Below are positions 35,310 through 46,744 of a DNA stretch of 64,000 bases, piece by piece. Origin of the DNA: Portulaca oleracea (lineage: Eukaryota; Streptophyta; Magnoliopsida; Caryophyllales; Portulacaceae); assembly GCA_029582165.1 (NCBI GenBank), contig CM055869.1, positions 5,798,425 to 5,862,424 on the forward strand, given 5' to 3'. The position numbers and the translations under genes are program-made. Position 1 is the stretch's first letter, and each line of letters opens with the position of its first letter. The notes beneath the pieces were generated by a model that saw only the letters and a list, made by a program, of their open reading frames with translations, did no database searches and was not told the DNA's origin.

Positions 35310-35670
35310 CTCCCTCCATTTTACGTTATTTTTCTTTTACCAAGAATTTTTTATAGTGCTGTGTATATTTTATCAAAAAAGTATGACATCATATTTTTAT
35401 GATACTACCACAATCTAAAAATGTTTGTTATTATAACTAATTTTATTGTCCTAATTTATTTGTCACTTTTACAATTTCTACAATTATCATTCTTTTTTTT
35501 ACTCCTAATAAATAACTTTATTTATCACCTTTTATAATTCCAACGATTATCAATATTTTCAATTAATGTAGGGGCAATATTAGCAAGTCACAAACTTTTT
35601 ATCCAAATTTTCAATATGCATTAAACTCTTAAAATTGGTTATTTTGACGAAGAAAATGGAACGGAGGTAG
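35310..35670. mobile_element. Stowaway MITE (about 361 bp)
   Basis: CTCCCTCCATTTTACG on the left is matched inversely by AATGGAACGGAGGTAG on the right, with TA at both flanks. The interior differs from the 9230 family. Confidence 0.7.
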
Positions 35671-36408
35671 TAGAATTTTTCATTACGAATATAATGATAA
35701 TACTTCAGTATAGTCGAGAAGTTAATGACGTCAATAGACAATTAATATGGAGCAGAGGAAGTAATTAACTGTAACGCCCCAAAGATTCAATTATAAATTT
35801 AACGGTGAAAGTCATAATTGAATTTCCAAGCGTTACATTAACTTGTCACTTTTTGATTGGTAATTTCTTATATAATATTTTATTAATAATTGTAATATTA
35901 TGTTTTTATAATATATAGTACTTTTTTTACTAATCTAATGATAGTAATTTTATATGAAAACTCATCATTGTATTTGTATATATATTGAAAATTTTATGGT
36001 CAAAACTTTTAAAATTTAACTGTACAATTTTCAAAGACAATTAATATGGAATAGAGGGAGTAGATCAATTGCCTATTTTTTATTCAATTTATAAATTTTT
36101 TGATGTTGATTAATATTGATAAATGATACTATTTCCTTTCTCTTTTATTTGACTTTTTAACAAACCTTTTTGTTTTATATTATCTGTCAATTTACAATCT
36201 CAATAACATATTAATTACTCCTTTCTTTATATTGTATATTATCTGTCAATTAGTTACTATTTTTCATACTTTACAAAGATGATTTATCTCACCACATCAA
36301 CCTTAGATCAAGCCCAACACATATTTTCTTTTCCTACGTACCTCACCCCATAGAGCTAATTCCACTTAATTTTTAAAGGAAAACTTTAATCAAGAATTTA
36401 CAATATTT
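35671..36408. repeat. Stacked Stowaway remnants with a small fold-back insert
   Basis: 35675-35760 and 35830-36062 both carry the 9230-type interior and right end (AATTAATATGGAATAGAGGG). Between them, 35773-35837 runs GTAACGCC to AGCGTTAC with TCAATTATAA answered by ATAATTGAA: a 65-bp inverted repeat. 36063-36408 is anonymous AT-rich DNA. Confidence 0.5.
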
Positions 36409-36584
36409 ATGAATATTCAATTGAATAATGTTCCCAGTTGTAAAACTTATTTATTTATTATTTGGGCAAACGAGGGGTTAGGCCCCAAGAACACTATAAT
36501 AAATTTTAATGGTTCTGGCCTGGGAGGCCAAGCTCTATTACAATATGAAGAACAACAGTCAGCAACCTCTAAAATAGAGATATT

Positions 36585-37135
36585 AGATGAAAATATACCA
36601 ATTTTTGGGAGTATTGGATTGTAATATACCGACCTTTATTATAGGACAACAATATCTCTGACTTTTATACTTAGGTGAGATTATTATACCAACAATAATT
36701 ATGAGGCTACCGGTGAACTAGCTTCCATGTTGGTGTGGCAGGCGGAGGGAAAGAAATCGGCTCATGCCCAGTAATCCCATTAACCCCTTTGTTTTTTGCA
36801 CTAACCCACGTTAAGATTGGCCCCAGCACAATGATTAAGGCGGCGGTGAATCAGTCTCTGTGCTGACGTGACACACAACCAACCAATGTCCTGTAAGGTG
36901 GGTTAGTAAAAAACCGGAGGGGTTAACGGGGTTATTGGGTCGAGACAAATTTTTTTTCTTCTACCAGCCACATCAACATGGAGACCGGTTCACCACCCCT
37001 TTAATTACTGTTGGTATGATAATCTCACATAGATATAAAGGTTAGAGATATTGTTGTCCAGTAATAAAAGTTGACATATTACAATCCAATATCCCTAAAG
37101 TTTGTATATTACCATCCAAAAATCCATTAAAATAA
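36585..37135. mobile_element. Long inverted-repeat (fold-back) element
   Basis: The left arm (GTATTGGATTGTAATATACC, GACAACAATATCTCTGACTT, GGTGAGATTATTATACCAAC, then TTAACCCCTTTGTTTTTTGC) reads, inverted, as the right arm (ACTAACCCACCTTACAG side through GTTGGTATGATAATCTCAC to ATTACAATCCAATATCCC). The arms are over 200 bp each and meet near 36840. Similarity persists beyond, so the true ends may extend to about 36400 and 37250. No transposase is present. Confidence 0.7.
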
Positions 37136-37351
37136 ACTAAGTTACTATATAAGGGAAACTCTTTCATTAAAAGCTTTAAAATAGAAATATTACAGTGTAT
37201 ATTAGATGAGAACTTAGTTAAGCTTCCAAGATTAGTATACATGCTTGGTTATAGAAAAATGATGACTCCTTATTTATCTCTTTGCTCTAGTATTCTCAAA
37301 TAATCATGTCCTCCTTCTGACACTTCATTCTCCTTTTATAGAGAAGTCTTA

Positions 37352-37573
37352 GGCCCTGAGAAGACATAGTTAAGGTAAAGTCAGGTAAGTAAAGCAGTGG
37401 ATGTACGTAAATATCAAATCACCTATTTCTTTTTCATTTTTAAATAAATTATGTGAATTGATTAAAGAATTTTAAATATAAATTATCTAAAAATATGTTA
37501 TGTTCTGGTTTTAGATGTTAAAGTAAGGTAAGGCGAGGTAAAATTTTATTTACCTTGCAAAAGAACAGAGCCC
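37352..37573. mobile_element. MITE related to the copy flanking the copia element
   Basis: GGCCCTGAG at the left and AGAACAGAGCCC at the right are inverse. The interior (AAATATCAAATCACCTATTT, AAATTATGTGAATTGATTAA) recurs at 43735-43830. The target duplication is unclear. Confidence 0.5.
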
Positions 37574-37633
37574 AAGGCCCTATTTTTGAGATATTGGTAA
37601 GTAAGAAGGAAGATAAGGTGACGTAATTAAGGA

Positions 37634-38373
37634 TGTTGGAGGAAAGGGAGTAACGGTATATAAAACAATGAACACTCGCTTGGATAACGCTAAGAGTTGT
37701 GGCTTAATACTCACTTTCTTTAAGAACTATTTACGATACCGTAAATGTTCAAAGGGATAAAACTTAGCACTTGTATCCACTAAAAAATAATAGTTTCTCT
37801 CTTGAATCACTCTAGTATAGTTGCAGTCTAGACAAGAATGAAGATGTGATTGCTTAGATTGGTGTGTCTCAAATAGCCTAGGATGTCTCCTATTTATAGG
37901 AGAATACCAACACACTTAGGATGCCCTAGTCAAAGGACAATCAAGTGCCTTTAATGGAGGATCACAAACTTAATATGACCTTGACCAAGTTAAGTCAAGT
38001 CATATAGCTGTTGGAATATCATTATAATCGTGCTTAATTATAATATCAAAAACTAATTACACGAAATCATATATCCGTTAGCATTTAAAACATTCTTGGC
38101 AATCAACACGACCCGTGTTGAATTCAACACGGTCCGTGTTGGACCAACACGACCCGTGTTGAATTCAACACGGCCCGTGTTGTTCCAACACAGCCCGTGT
38201 TGAGCCTTGGAATTGTTTTCTTACTTTCTGGAAGGCAACACGACTCGTGTTGCTTCCTGTTTTACCCGTGTTGATCATATTCTTATTGTTTCACTTATAT
38301 ATGATCCTTATACTTGATATACTTTATTCTTTAGGCTATATAATTATCTTATACTCTTGAAATATTTCCAACA
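37634..38373 (-). repeat. Copia 3' LTR (740 bp)
   Basis: On the plus strand it runs TGTTGGAGG to TTTCCAACA. A TATA-like CTATTTATAGG lies at about 37890. It matches the other LTR closely but carries an extra block at 38121-38202 built of CAACACGRCCCGTGTTG dyads, plus a roughly 9-bp difference near 37825. Confidence 0.93.
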
Positions 38374-39091
38374 ATCCCCCTCTATTTCAAGAGTATGTAA
38401 AACCCTTGAAATAACTTTACTTAAGGAGCTTATACCCCCGCTATTTGAGATATACCTTAACTAGTAATCACCAGAGAAACTCACAAAACATATGCCTAAT
38501 GAAAAGTAGATTACTCTTTGAACTTTTCAATTAGTGTATATGAGCCAAAATTGTATCCAAATCGCAAAGTAAACATAGCTTTGAACTTTGGATTTATATT
38601 GACCAACTATACTCATAACACACATATATTTTAAATCTTGAGTGTAAATACCTCAACACTATTATCCGGCCTTGTGTCCTTATCCTTCATAAGTGTTTCG
38701 GAACTTTAGCTCATAGTTCCTTTATGCGGCCACACATTACACTTACATAGGTAGACTTTGTAATTATACCACCCCTGTAATTAGGCTCTCCACAAAGTCT
38801 ATTAAGAGTACTAATACTCATCCTCTTGTCATTACAGATTTTAAGCATCACTTGTCCTTGGGATAAAATTGATGCTTCCTACTAATTTAAGCAACTCCGT
38901 ACTCATTTGAACTTTAGAAATTGGTGGTATTCCAATTCATAAAGTTGAGTCTTTGTTGTGATTAGTAGATATTTGAGCATCCCCTTTGAAGCACCTTTTA
39001 TCAAATCTCTAGACAATCTTTTAGTTAAAGGATCGGCTAAGTTTTCTTTTGACTTGATATATCTTGAAGTCACTACTCCATCCCTTATAAG

Positions 39092-40700
39092 TTAATGTAT
39101 ATAAGCATGTCTCAAACCAATGTGCCTTGACTTGCCATTGTAAACATGACTATACACAACATCAAGAGTAGTTTTGCTATCACAATGAATTGTGATTGGA
39201 GCCATTGGCTTATACCAAACCGGTATTTCCAACAATAAATTCCTTAACCATTCCGCTTCCTTACAAGCAGCATACAATGCTACTAATTTCGAAGACATAG
39301 TGGAATCCGCTATATTAGCTTGTTTCTTAGAACCCCAAGAAACTGCTCCACCTCCTAAAAGGAACACTCATCCACTGGTAGAGGAGAAATCTCCTTTATT
39401 AATCCAACTCGCGTCCGAGTAACCTTCTAATACCGAAGGTTCTCCTTTATATGTGAGTTGATAACTTTTAGTACCAGCTAAATATCTTAATACTCTCCAA
39501 ATTGCAAACCAATGCATATTGCTCGGATTACTTGTAAACCTACTTAATATGCCAATTGCATAAGCAATGTCTGGCCTTGTACTTGTCATAGCATACATGA
39601 GACTTCCAATCAACTTAGCATACTCAAGTTGATTAACCGGAGAACCTAAATTTTTCTCTAGTTTCTTACTTGGATCATAAGGTGTCATTGCCAGATACAC
39701 CTTATCACCTCCAAACTTGAATATTTTCTCAATGTAATGCTCTTGAGATAAACTTATCTTATCATTATTTCTAATGATCTTAATACCAAGAATTACATCC
39801 GCTTCACCCATGTCCTTCATAGAGAACTTTGAGGATAGAAATTCTTTGGTCTTATTAACTTGTTCCATGTCGGTCCCCAAGATCAACATGTCATCAACGT
39901 ATAAGCATATAATCACCCCTTTTCCATTCTCAAACTTAGAGTATATGCACTTATCCGATTCATTGATCTTATAACCACTTGAAAGCACTACATCAAACTT
40001 TTGATGCCATTGCTTAGGTGCTTGCTTAAGTCCATATAAGGACCTTATAAGTTTACAAACTTTCTTTTCTTGACCTTCAACAACAAACCCTTCGGGTTGT
40101 TCCATATACACCTCCTCTTCTAGTTCTCCATTTAAGAATGCCGTTTTGACATCCATTTGATGGATAACTAGCTTATGGATAGTAGCTAAAGCTAACAATA
40201 CACGTATTGAAGCTATCCTAGCCACCGGTGCATATGTATCAAAGTAGTCAATACCATACTTTTGAGTAAAGCCCCTTACAACCAAACGAGCTTTATACCT
40301 CTCAACGGTACCATCTACTTTCCTTTTCCTTTTAAAGATCCACGTAGAGGTAATTGGTTTACTCCCCGGAGGAAGGTCAACCAATATCCAAACATTGTTT
40401 TCCATTATTGAATCAATCTCATCTTGTACCGCTTCTTTCCACAAAGAAGCACCATGAGATTGCATAGCTTCTTTAAAAGTTTTAGGATCCTTATCTATGT
40501 TGTACATACATAGGGTCTGACTTTCAACTGAGTCCCTTGAACCTTCTACTAAATAAACATAGAAGTCCGAACCAAAGTCTTTCGGTTTCCTTGATCTTTT
40601 ACTCCTTCTTAACTCAATACTTTCATATTCTTCATCATGAATAACCTCATGAGTTGGAAGATCATCTTGTATGGATATACCCTCATGATTTTCATCTTGA
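39092..40700 (-). pseudogene. Copia reverse transcriptase and RNase H (broken)
   Basis: Read on the minus strand: VWILVDLPPGSKPITSTWIF, KARLVVRGFTQKYGIDYFDT, HQMDVKTAFLNGELEEEVYM, SLYGLKQAPKQWHQKFD and the catalytic YVDD in ICLYVDDMLILG, then LIGSLMYAMTSTRPDIAYAI. A TGA at 39368-39370 replaces the Trp expected after FSSTSG. RNase H continues in the same frame (VSWGSKKQANIADSTMSSKL, ITIHCDSKTTLDVV, RHIGLRHAYIH) to a TAA at 39092-39094 in place of the usual Gln/Glu. Family-like sequence (ENLADPLTK) continues to about 39000. Confidence 0.93.
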
Positions 40701-40707
40701 GGCTCAA

Positions 40708-42042
40708 TTAGAGGAAAATATCTTGAGTTATTTCTTTAGGTCTAGGAATTGAAGAGAACCTAGTCTCATCAAAAATTGCATCTATTGATTCCATTACGAT
40801 ATTCACCGAAATGTACTCATTTGGCTCAACCACCAAAAACCTATAAGCTTTGCTATCTTGAGCATAGCCTATAAAGATGCACTCAATTTCTCTTTCACCT
40901 AATTTTCTTTTCTTAGGTTCCGGGACTCTTACAATAGCCCTACAACCCCAAATCTTAAAATACTTAAGACTTGGCTTTCTTTTGTTCCATAACGCATATG
41001 GGGTACTAGAATTCCCTTTGAATGGAACTCTATTCAAAATATAACAAGCCGTTAACATGGCTTCACCTCAAAATCCATTACTTAAACCGGAGTTTGACAA
41101 TATAGAATTCACCATTTCTTTTAAAGTTCTATTTTTCCTTTCCGCAACCCCATTTTGTTGTGGTGTATACGGGGCGGTTGTCTCATGAACAATGCCCGTT
41201 TCTTGGAAAAATTTTGGATCATAATATTCTCCTTCCCTATCGGACCTTAAAGTTTTAATCAATGTCTCACATTGAAGTTCACTTCTAGTTTTGTAAACTT
41301 TAAACTTTTCAAGTGCTTCATCTTTAGAACTCAAAAGATAAACTTGACAATATCTAGAATAATCATCAATGAATGTCACATAATACTTTTTACCACCTAT
41401 TGAAGGTATACTATGAAAATCTCCTAAATCACTGTGAATTAAATCAAGCAATTTAGAAGTTCTTTTTACACTTGAGAATGAACTTTTGGTGATTTTATTA
41501 AGCATGCATGTCTTACACTTTTCTATGTCATCATTCAACTTAGGAATCAAATCAAGATTAGACATTTCTTTCAACTTTGAAAAGTTCACATGTCCTAATC
41601 TAGCATGCCATAGAAAAGACTTATTCAAAGTAGACACATGCATATAAGAGGAAATCATGCCATCTTTATTACTTTTGGCATTCAATTTAAACATCTCTCC
41701 ATAAGCATATCCCTTCCCTACAAAAGTCTCACCCTTGGAAAGTACATAATTATCTCCATCATAAACTTGCATAAAACCAAACTTGCTAAGGAGATAGCCG
41801 GATAAAAGATTCTTACATACTTCCGGAGCTAAATACACATCATTTAAAAGTAAAGATTTACCGGAAGTGAAAACAAGTTCCACTTGCCCAATGCCTTCGA
41901 CTTTGACCGGATGGTTATTGCCCATGTAGAGTTTCACACCATCATCCGCCGGTTTGAGAGTCATGAATAAAATCTTGTCAATGCAAACATGCCTTGACGC
42001 ACCCGAGTCTATGTACCAATCATTACAACCAATGGATACCAT
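40708..42042 (-). pseudogene. Copia protease and integrase (broken)
   Basis: Minus strand from about 42042: the aspartic protease motif WYIDSGASRHVC, then the GAG-pre-integrase LWHARLGHVNFSKLKEM with CKTCMLNK zinc ligands, and the integrase core with Asp in IHSDLGDFHSIPSIGGKKYY, FIDDYSRYCQVYLL, an SDREGEY segment where SDRGGEY is usual, and Glu in TPQQNGVAERKNRT. A TGA at 41068-41070 replaces Trp in the usual GFWGEA. The same frame continues (MLTACYILNRVPFKGNSSTP, FKIWGCRAIVRVP) to 40708, where a frameshift in a T-run separates it from RT. Confidence 0.93.
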
Positions 42043-42043
42043 G

Positions 42044-42998
42044 TTAAATGTTAATATGATCCTTAATCATGGCCACGAAGGAATTGGGTTCCTTCTCCTT
42101 ACTCTTGCCCTTAGATGTATCTTTGTTCAAAAGACCATGCTTCTTTTTCCATTGGTAACACTCTCTCTTTGTGTGCCCCGGTTTGCCACATTCCCAACAA
42201 ACTTGCTTAGGCTTTTGAATTCCCTTGCTAGTTTTGTTGTGGCTCTTGTTCTTATTCTTGTTTCCCTTATTCTCTTGCACCATATGGACCTTAGATTGCT
42301 CTTTGGTACCATCTTGTAGGCGTAACTGCTCTTCAATCCGAAGATGATTAGCCAAACCTTCAAGAGACATAGCCTCTTTCCGGTGCATGAGAGCCCTTTT
42401 AGTTTCATTCCAAGAAGAAGGTAGCTTGTCAATAATAGAGGATACGATTATGGTTTCATCCATGTTCAAATTGTGTTGCTTGAAGTTACTTAAAATACGT
42501 TGAATTTCATGGAATTGGTCTAGGATTTTCCTATTATCATCCATCTTAAATTTCATGAATTGACTAACAAGAAAATTCTTACTTGACGCATCTTCCGACA
42601 TGTACTTAGCTTCAAGCATCTCCCAAAGCTTCTTTGCCGTCTCCACATGTTGATACACATCGAAGAGGGTGTCGCTCATCCCGTTGAGAATGCATCCTCT
42701 ACAAATGTAGTCGTCATTCTCCATCTTGAGCCTTTGTCGAGTAGCCTCCACATCTTCCACGGACCCCTTTACTTGATCGTTGCTTCCAACTCCGTGGACA
42801 TCTTGACGATTGCATCCTCTTTTGGAGACTCCTCGGTTGTCACCTTCTCGGCCGAAGGTTCTTGGTTCACCTTGGGAGAAATCTCAATGTTAAGCACATA
42901 TGCCACATTGAGAGTTGTTAGCAAGAAATGCATCTTGCTTTGCCAACGACGGAAATCCACTCCTTCAAAGCGCTCTAGCTTTTGGAAGTTGTAGACAT
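42044..42998 (-). pseudogene. Copia gag (broken)
   Basis: It starts MSTTSK at 42998 and shifts frame near 42980 into LERFEGVDFRRWQSKMHF. A second shift near 42765 leads into VEDVEATRQRL and the conserved LSNFKQHNLNMDETIIVSSI and LPSSWNETKRALMHR segments. The CCHC knuckle CWECGKPGHTKREC is intact. A stop at 42044-42046 separates gag from protease in another frame; copia elements normally have one continuous frame, so this is taken as a third lesion. Confidence 0.88.
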
Positions 42999-43036
42999 AT
43001 CACGTAGCGAGGTCATTCCTAAATAGTTCTTAAGAT

Positions 43037-43685
43037 TGCTGGAGGAAAGGGAGTAACGGTATATAAAACAATGAACACTCGCTTGGATAACGCTAAGAGT
43101 TGTGGCTTAATACTCACTTTCCTTAAGAACTATTTACGATACCGTAAATGTTCAAAGGGATAAAACTTAGCACTTGTAAACACTCAAGAATAATAGTTTC
43201 TCTCTTGAATCACTCTAGTATAGCTGCAAGAATGAAGATGTGATTGCTTAGATTGGTGTGTCTCAAATAGCCTAGGATGTCTCCTATTTATAGGAGAATA
43301 CCAACACACTTAGGATGCCCTAGTCAAAGGACAATCAAGTGCCTTTAATGGAGGATCACAAACTTAATATGACCTTGACCAAGTTAAGTCAAGTCATATA
43401 GCTGTTGGAATATCATTATAATCGTGCTTAATTATAATATCAAAAACTAATTACACGAAATCATATAGCCGTTAGCATTTAAAACATTCCTGGCAATCAA
43501 CACGACCCGTGTTGAGCCCTGGAATTGTTTTCTTACTTTCTGGAAGGCAACACGACTCGTGTTGCTTCTTGTTTTACCCGTGTTGATCATATTCTTATTA
43601 TTTCACTTATATATGATCCTTATACTTGATATACTTTATTCTTTAGGCTATATAATTATCTTATACTTTTGAAATATTTCCAACA
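43037..43685 (-). repeat. Copia 5' LTR (649 bp)
   Basis: On the plus strand it runs TGCTGGAGG to TTTCCAACA; TGCT instead of TGTT is a substitution relative to the partner LTR. It has a single CAACACGACCCGTGTTG dyad (about 43499-43515) where the 3' LTR has five. A TATA-like TATTTATAGG lies at about 43288. Confidence 0.93.
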
Positions 43686-43951
43686 AAGGACAGATAAATA
43701 ATTAAAATAAAGATAAATATAGTAGTGGATATAGGTAAATATCACATCATTTATTTCTTTTTCTTTTTTAAATGAATTATGTGAATTAAATGAAAAAATT
43801 TAAGTATAGATTATGTAAAAGATGTTCAGAATGGTAAGATAAGGTAAGGTAAAGTAAAATAAAGATAGATAAAATACTTTATTGGACACACAAGGTACGG
43901 GGTACCTTAGTAGCTATAGTACAAACATTATTACAAGATGCATAATGGTTA

Positions 43952-44312
43952 GGCTATCATCAATGGTGTTCTTCAAAATGGAGAACACCGAGTATATAAA
44001 ATAATAATTTTAATATGTGGTGAAGAATGAGTATTGTTAATGGTAAAGAATGAGTTGAAGAATGGAGTGAGGAATAGCGTAATATATAATTATTAAAATA
44101 GTACAAAAAAGAAAAAAATAAAATAAAATAAATTTTGTTTAATATTTTCTCTCTCCTAGTTCTCTCTATCTCTCTCATCCCCATACCCTTTTCTCTCTCA
44201 TCCATTCTCAAGAATGCATGTTGTACCCAAGAATGCCTCTTTTTTATTTTTCTTTTTTTTTACACACTCTCTCCTCCATTCTTGGTGTTTTGGAACACTA
44301 TTGCTGATAGCC
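43952..44312. mobile_element. PIF/Harbinger-type MITE (361 bp)
   Basis: GGCTATCATCAATGGTGTTC and GAACACTATTGCTGATAGCC are inverted repeats of 20 bp with few mismatches, flanked by TTA at 43949-43951 and 44313-44315. The interior has a CTCTCT-rich right half. No coding. Confidence 0.88.
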
Positions 44313-44634
44313 TTACAATACATAGCACAAAACTCTTACTAGACTCAATATAGTATACACTTAGATAATATACACACTTCTTTTAGACAATGATACTAAA
44401 ATAACTCTGCAGAGGTCACCATCATTTGTGGTTTCTTACGCCTCCTCAAGTAGTAAGGTTTGCAGGTCAACAACATAAACTTCTGAACGAAGAAATATTA
44501 ATCTTTTGAAGGTAAGATTTAAATTGCTTGAGATCCAAACAGGAACTTTAATTTTTTACAAATTTAAATAATGCTTTCAAGAACTTTACAAACTTAAATG
44601 GTATATGCTGGGGACATGCTGATAAGTTTAAATA

Positions 44635-44902
44635 CTACCTCCATTCCAAATTATTTGTCCTTTTATCTTAACTCATTTATCTCAAAACATTTGTTCCATT
44701 TATAATCTAACAACAACAATTCCTTTTTAACCTCTAATTAACAAATTTACTTATCACTTTTTACAATTCCAAACAACTACTATCTTCAATTAAATTAGGG
44801 GTAGTTTAGGTATATTACAAAATTTTTACCTCAATTCCAAATATATATATTGGTCTTCTCAAGTTAGATGAATCAACAAATACAATTGGACGAAGGTAGT
44901 AG
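44635..44902. mobile_element. Stowaway MITE
   Basis: CTACCTCCATTCC on the left and GGACGAAGGTAGTAG on the right are inverse, with TA flanks (44633-44634, 44903-44904). The interior resembles 35310-35670 (AACAACAATTCCTTTTTAAC, TTACAATTCCAAACAAC). Confidence 0.75.
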
Positions 44903-44904
44903 TA

Positions 44905-46506
44905 TTTTGTCAACTGAAAATAAATGATCTCCTAATCATAGTTTTTCTTAAATATAGGATACCTCCTAGTTTTTTGGTACTCTATGTTGTGATATATATA
45001 AAAGTTGCGTTTGCTCGTACCCTTTTAACTAAATTATTTTGTCAACGATTGCTAAACTACGGCATGCAAATGTGTGATATAGAGCACACCCATGATTTCA
45101 TTAGCGTAGAGATCCTTACTTTGGTTACTCAAATCATTGTTAGTGCTATCAACTTCACCTTGAATTAACTGTCTAATTTGATGCTCCAGTCATGATCATC
45201 ACTTAATTGCGTATGTATGATGTGACTTTATTGCTATCAAATTGCTAGGATGACTTTATTACATGCCAAAATTACTCATCTACATCTACATTTGCCCAAG
45301 ACCTAGCAAGATCTAACGTATGATATGACAATGTAGACAAGTAGTATTAATCAAATTGCGTACACAACAAATATACATGTGCTTGCCACTTGCATGACTA
45401 CCAACATCTACTTCAATTGACAATGTCAAGGGATTTCACATAATTCAATGATTCTCCCAAGAAAAAAGGGAGCTAAATTTAGATATGAATGATCAAACTA
45501 TCAATTACGTACCTCCATGCTTTTAGAAATTATAATTATGTGACTTACGCATACCATATCCTAGCCGTAAGTCAATTGAAAATAGCGTACAAGGCAATCC
45601 TATTAGGCAATCGTACACTAGTTGATGCATCGATCTTTTTGTTTAGGTTTTGTTCTAGTTGGATGATTTCGTGAGCCAAAATCTCAGTAATTATCTTGAA
45701 AACATACGAGATATTTGTGAGGAAAATTTCAACCTTATGTCAATCCACGCTCTACTCTTCTGTATAATTTGTTAGTTTTTCTTTATTTAGAACAGATAAG
45801 TTTTAGTCTATCTACTAAACCCCTACCTTACAAGTAATCAATGGTAAGTTTTCCCGGTCGAAAGGCAAAGGAAAAGTACAAACTGCCTATGACAAACATT
45901 ACCCATCAACCTTTATATGCAATTTCCTTCTAATAAAGTTCGACCTTGATGAAGAGAGCTTGAAAAATGAATGTAGTAAGCACTTAGGAAGTACCTCATT
46001 GGTTATATATATAGTTTTAAGGCAAGATGGGAAAGGGGACAGTTGTGCACTGCCCACGTTCAATTAGGATAGGATGCAAATTGCAGTTGGTCGTAGAGCA
46101 AATCAAGTGCATGACAATGCACACACCACAACATGTCAAGTCACTCTAAAATTTTCTTACACATAATCAAGCACTGGTGTACTTATCAGATAGACTTGGA
46201 TGCTTTAGATTCTATTCTTTTGTTTGGATGGAATAGTGTGGAGATGATTTAATATGGTTGGATTGTGGAAAGTGTTATATGATATGGTATGATTTGGTAA
46301 AATTTGTAGTCAGAATGATTGATGTGATAGGTGAAAAGAGCGAAAGTGAAAAGTCGAAAGAAAAAGTGATGAGAGAGAAAAGTGAGGAAAGTGAAAGTTA
46401 TAATTATTGTTGTAAAGTGTGGAATGGTATAATACAGATATCATGAGAATTGAAATGAACAATTGCATCACATCAAGCTCATAGCAGAAATCGAGCCTTC
46501 TTCTAA
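44905..46506. other. Intergenic, no gene seen
   Basis: AT-rich with only short chance frames. A GT/GA-rich stretch at about 46200-46440 (GGAATAGTGTGGAGATGATT to GTGTGGAATGGTATAATAC) looks like another degenerate MITE, but the ends are not clean. Confidence 0.45.
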
Positions 46507-46741
46507 GACCCTGTTCTTTTCTGCGGTATTTTGCGGTATGATGTAGTGAGGTGTGGTGGAATTGTGGCGGGTGTGGTGGAATTGTGGTAGATTATTGATA
46601 TGTTGGGTAGGTGAGGAGAGAGAATGTAAAAAGTAGAAGAGAAAAGTGAGGAGAGAGAAAAGTAATGATTTGTAGTAAAGTGTGGTGAGTTGTAGCTAGG
46701 TATCATGGTAATGACTGCAGAACGCAGCCAAAGAACAATCC
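46507..46741. mobile_element. Harbinger-type MITE (235 bp)
   Basis: GACCCTGTTCTTTTCTGCGGT on the left is partly inverse to CGCAGCCAAAGAACAATCC on the right; TAA flanks both sides (46504-46506, 46742-46744). The interior has TGTGGTGGAATTGTGG repeats shared with 20674 and 60660. Confidence 0.7.
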
Positions 46742-46744
46742 TAA

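Larger units (their letters stand above)
37634..43685 (-). mobile_element. Ty1/copia LTR retrotransposon, complete but defective
   Basis: Two LTRs (37634-38373 and 43037-43685) in direct orientation enclose gag and pol read on the minus strand in copia order: gag, protease, integrase, RT, RNase H. A perfect 5-bp target duplication AAGGA flanks it (37629-37633, 43686-43690). A polypurine tract (AGAGGGGG, minus strand) adjoins the 3' LTR at 38374-38383. No TGG-starting primer-binding site follows the 5' LTR (see findings), and gag follows after under 40 nt of leader. Coding lesions: frameshifts near 42980, 42765, 42045 and 40716; stops at 41068-41070, 39368-39370 and 39092-39094. It inserted into an older MITE whose halves lie just outside. 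It cannot move by its own proteins. Confidence 0.95.

Noticed and set aside
38104..38202. Dyad array considered as a CRISPR-like array
   Set aside because: Spacers are only 3-4 bp, the genome is plant nuclear, and the array is inside a retrotransposon LTR.
42647..42994. Plus-strand frames antisense to copia gag
   Set aside because: They mirror the gag coding strand and show no independent motif.
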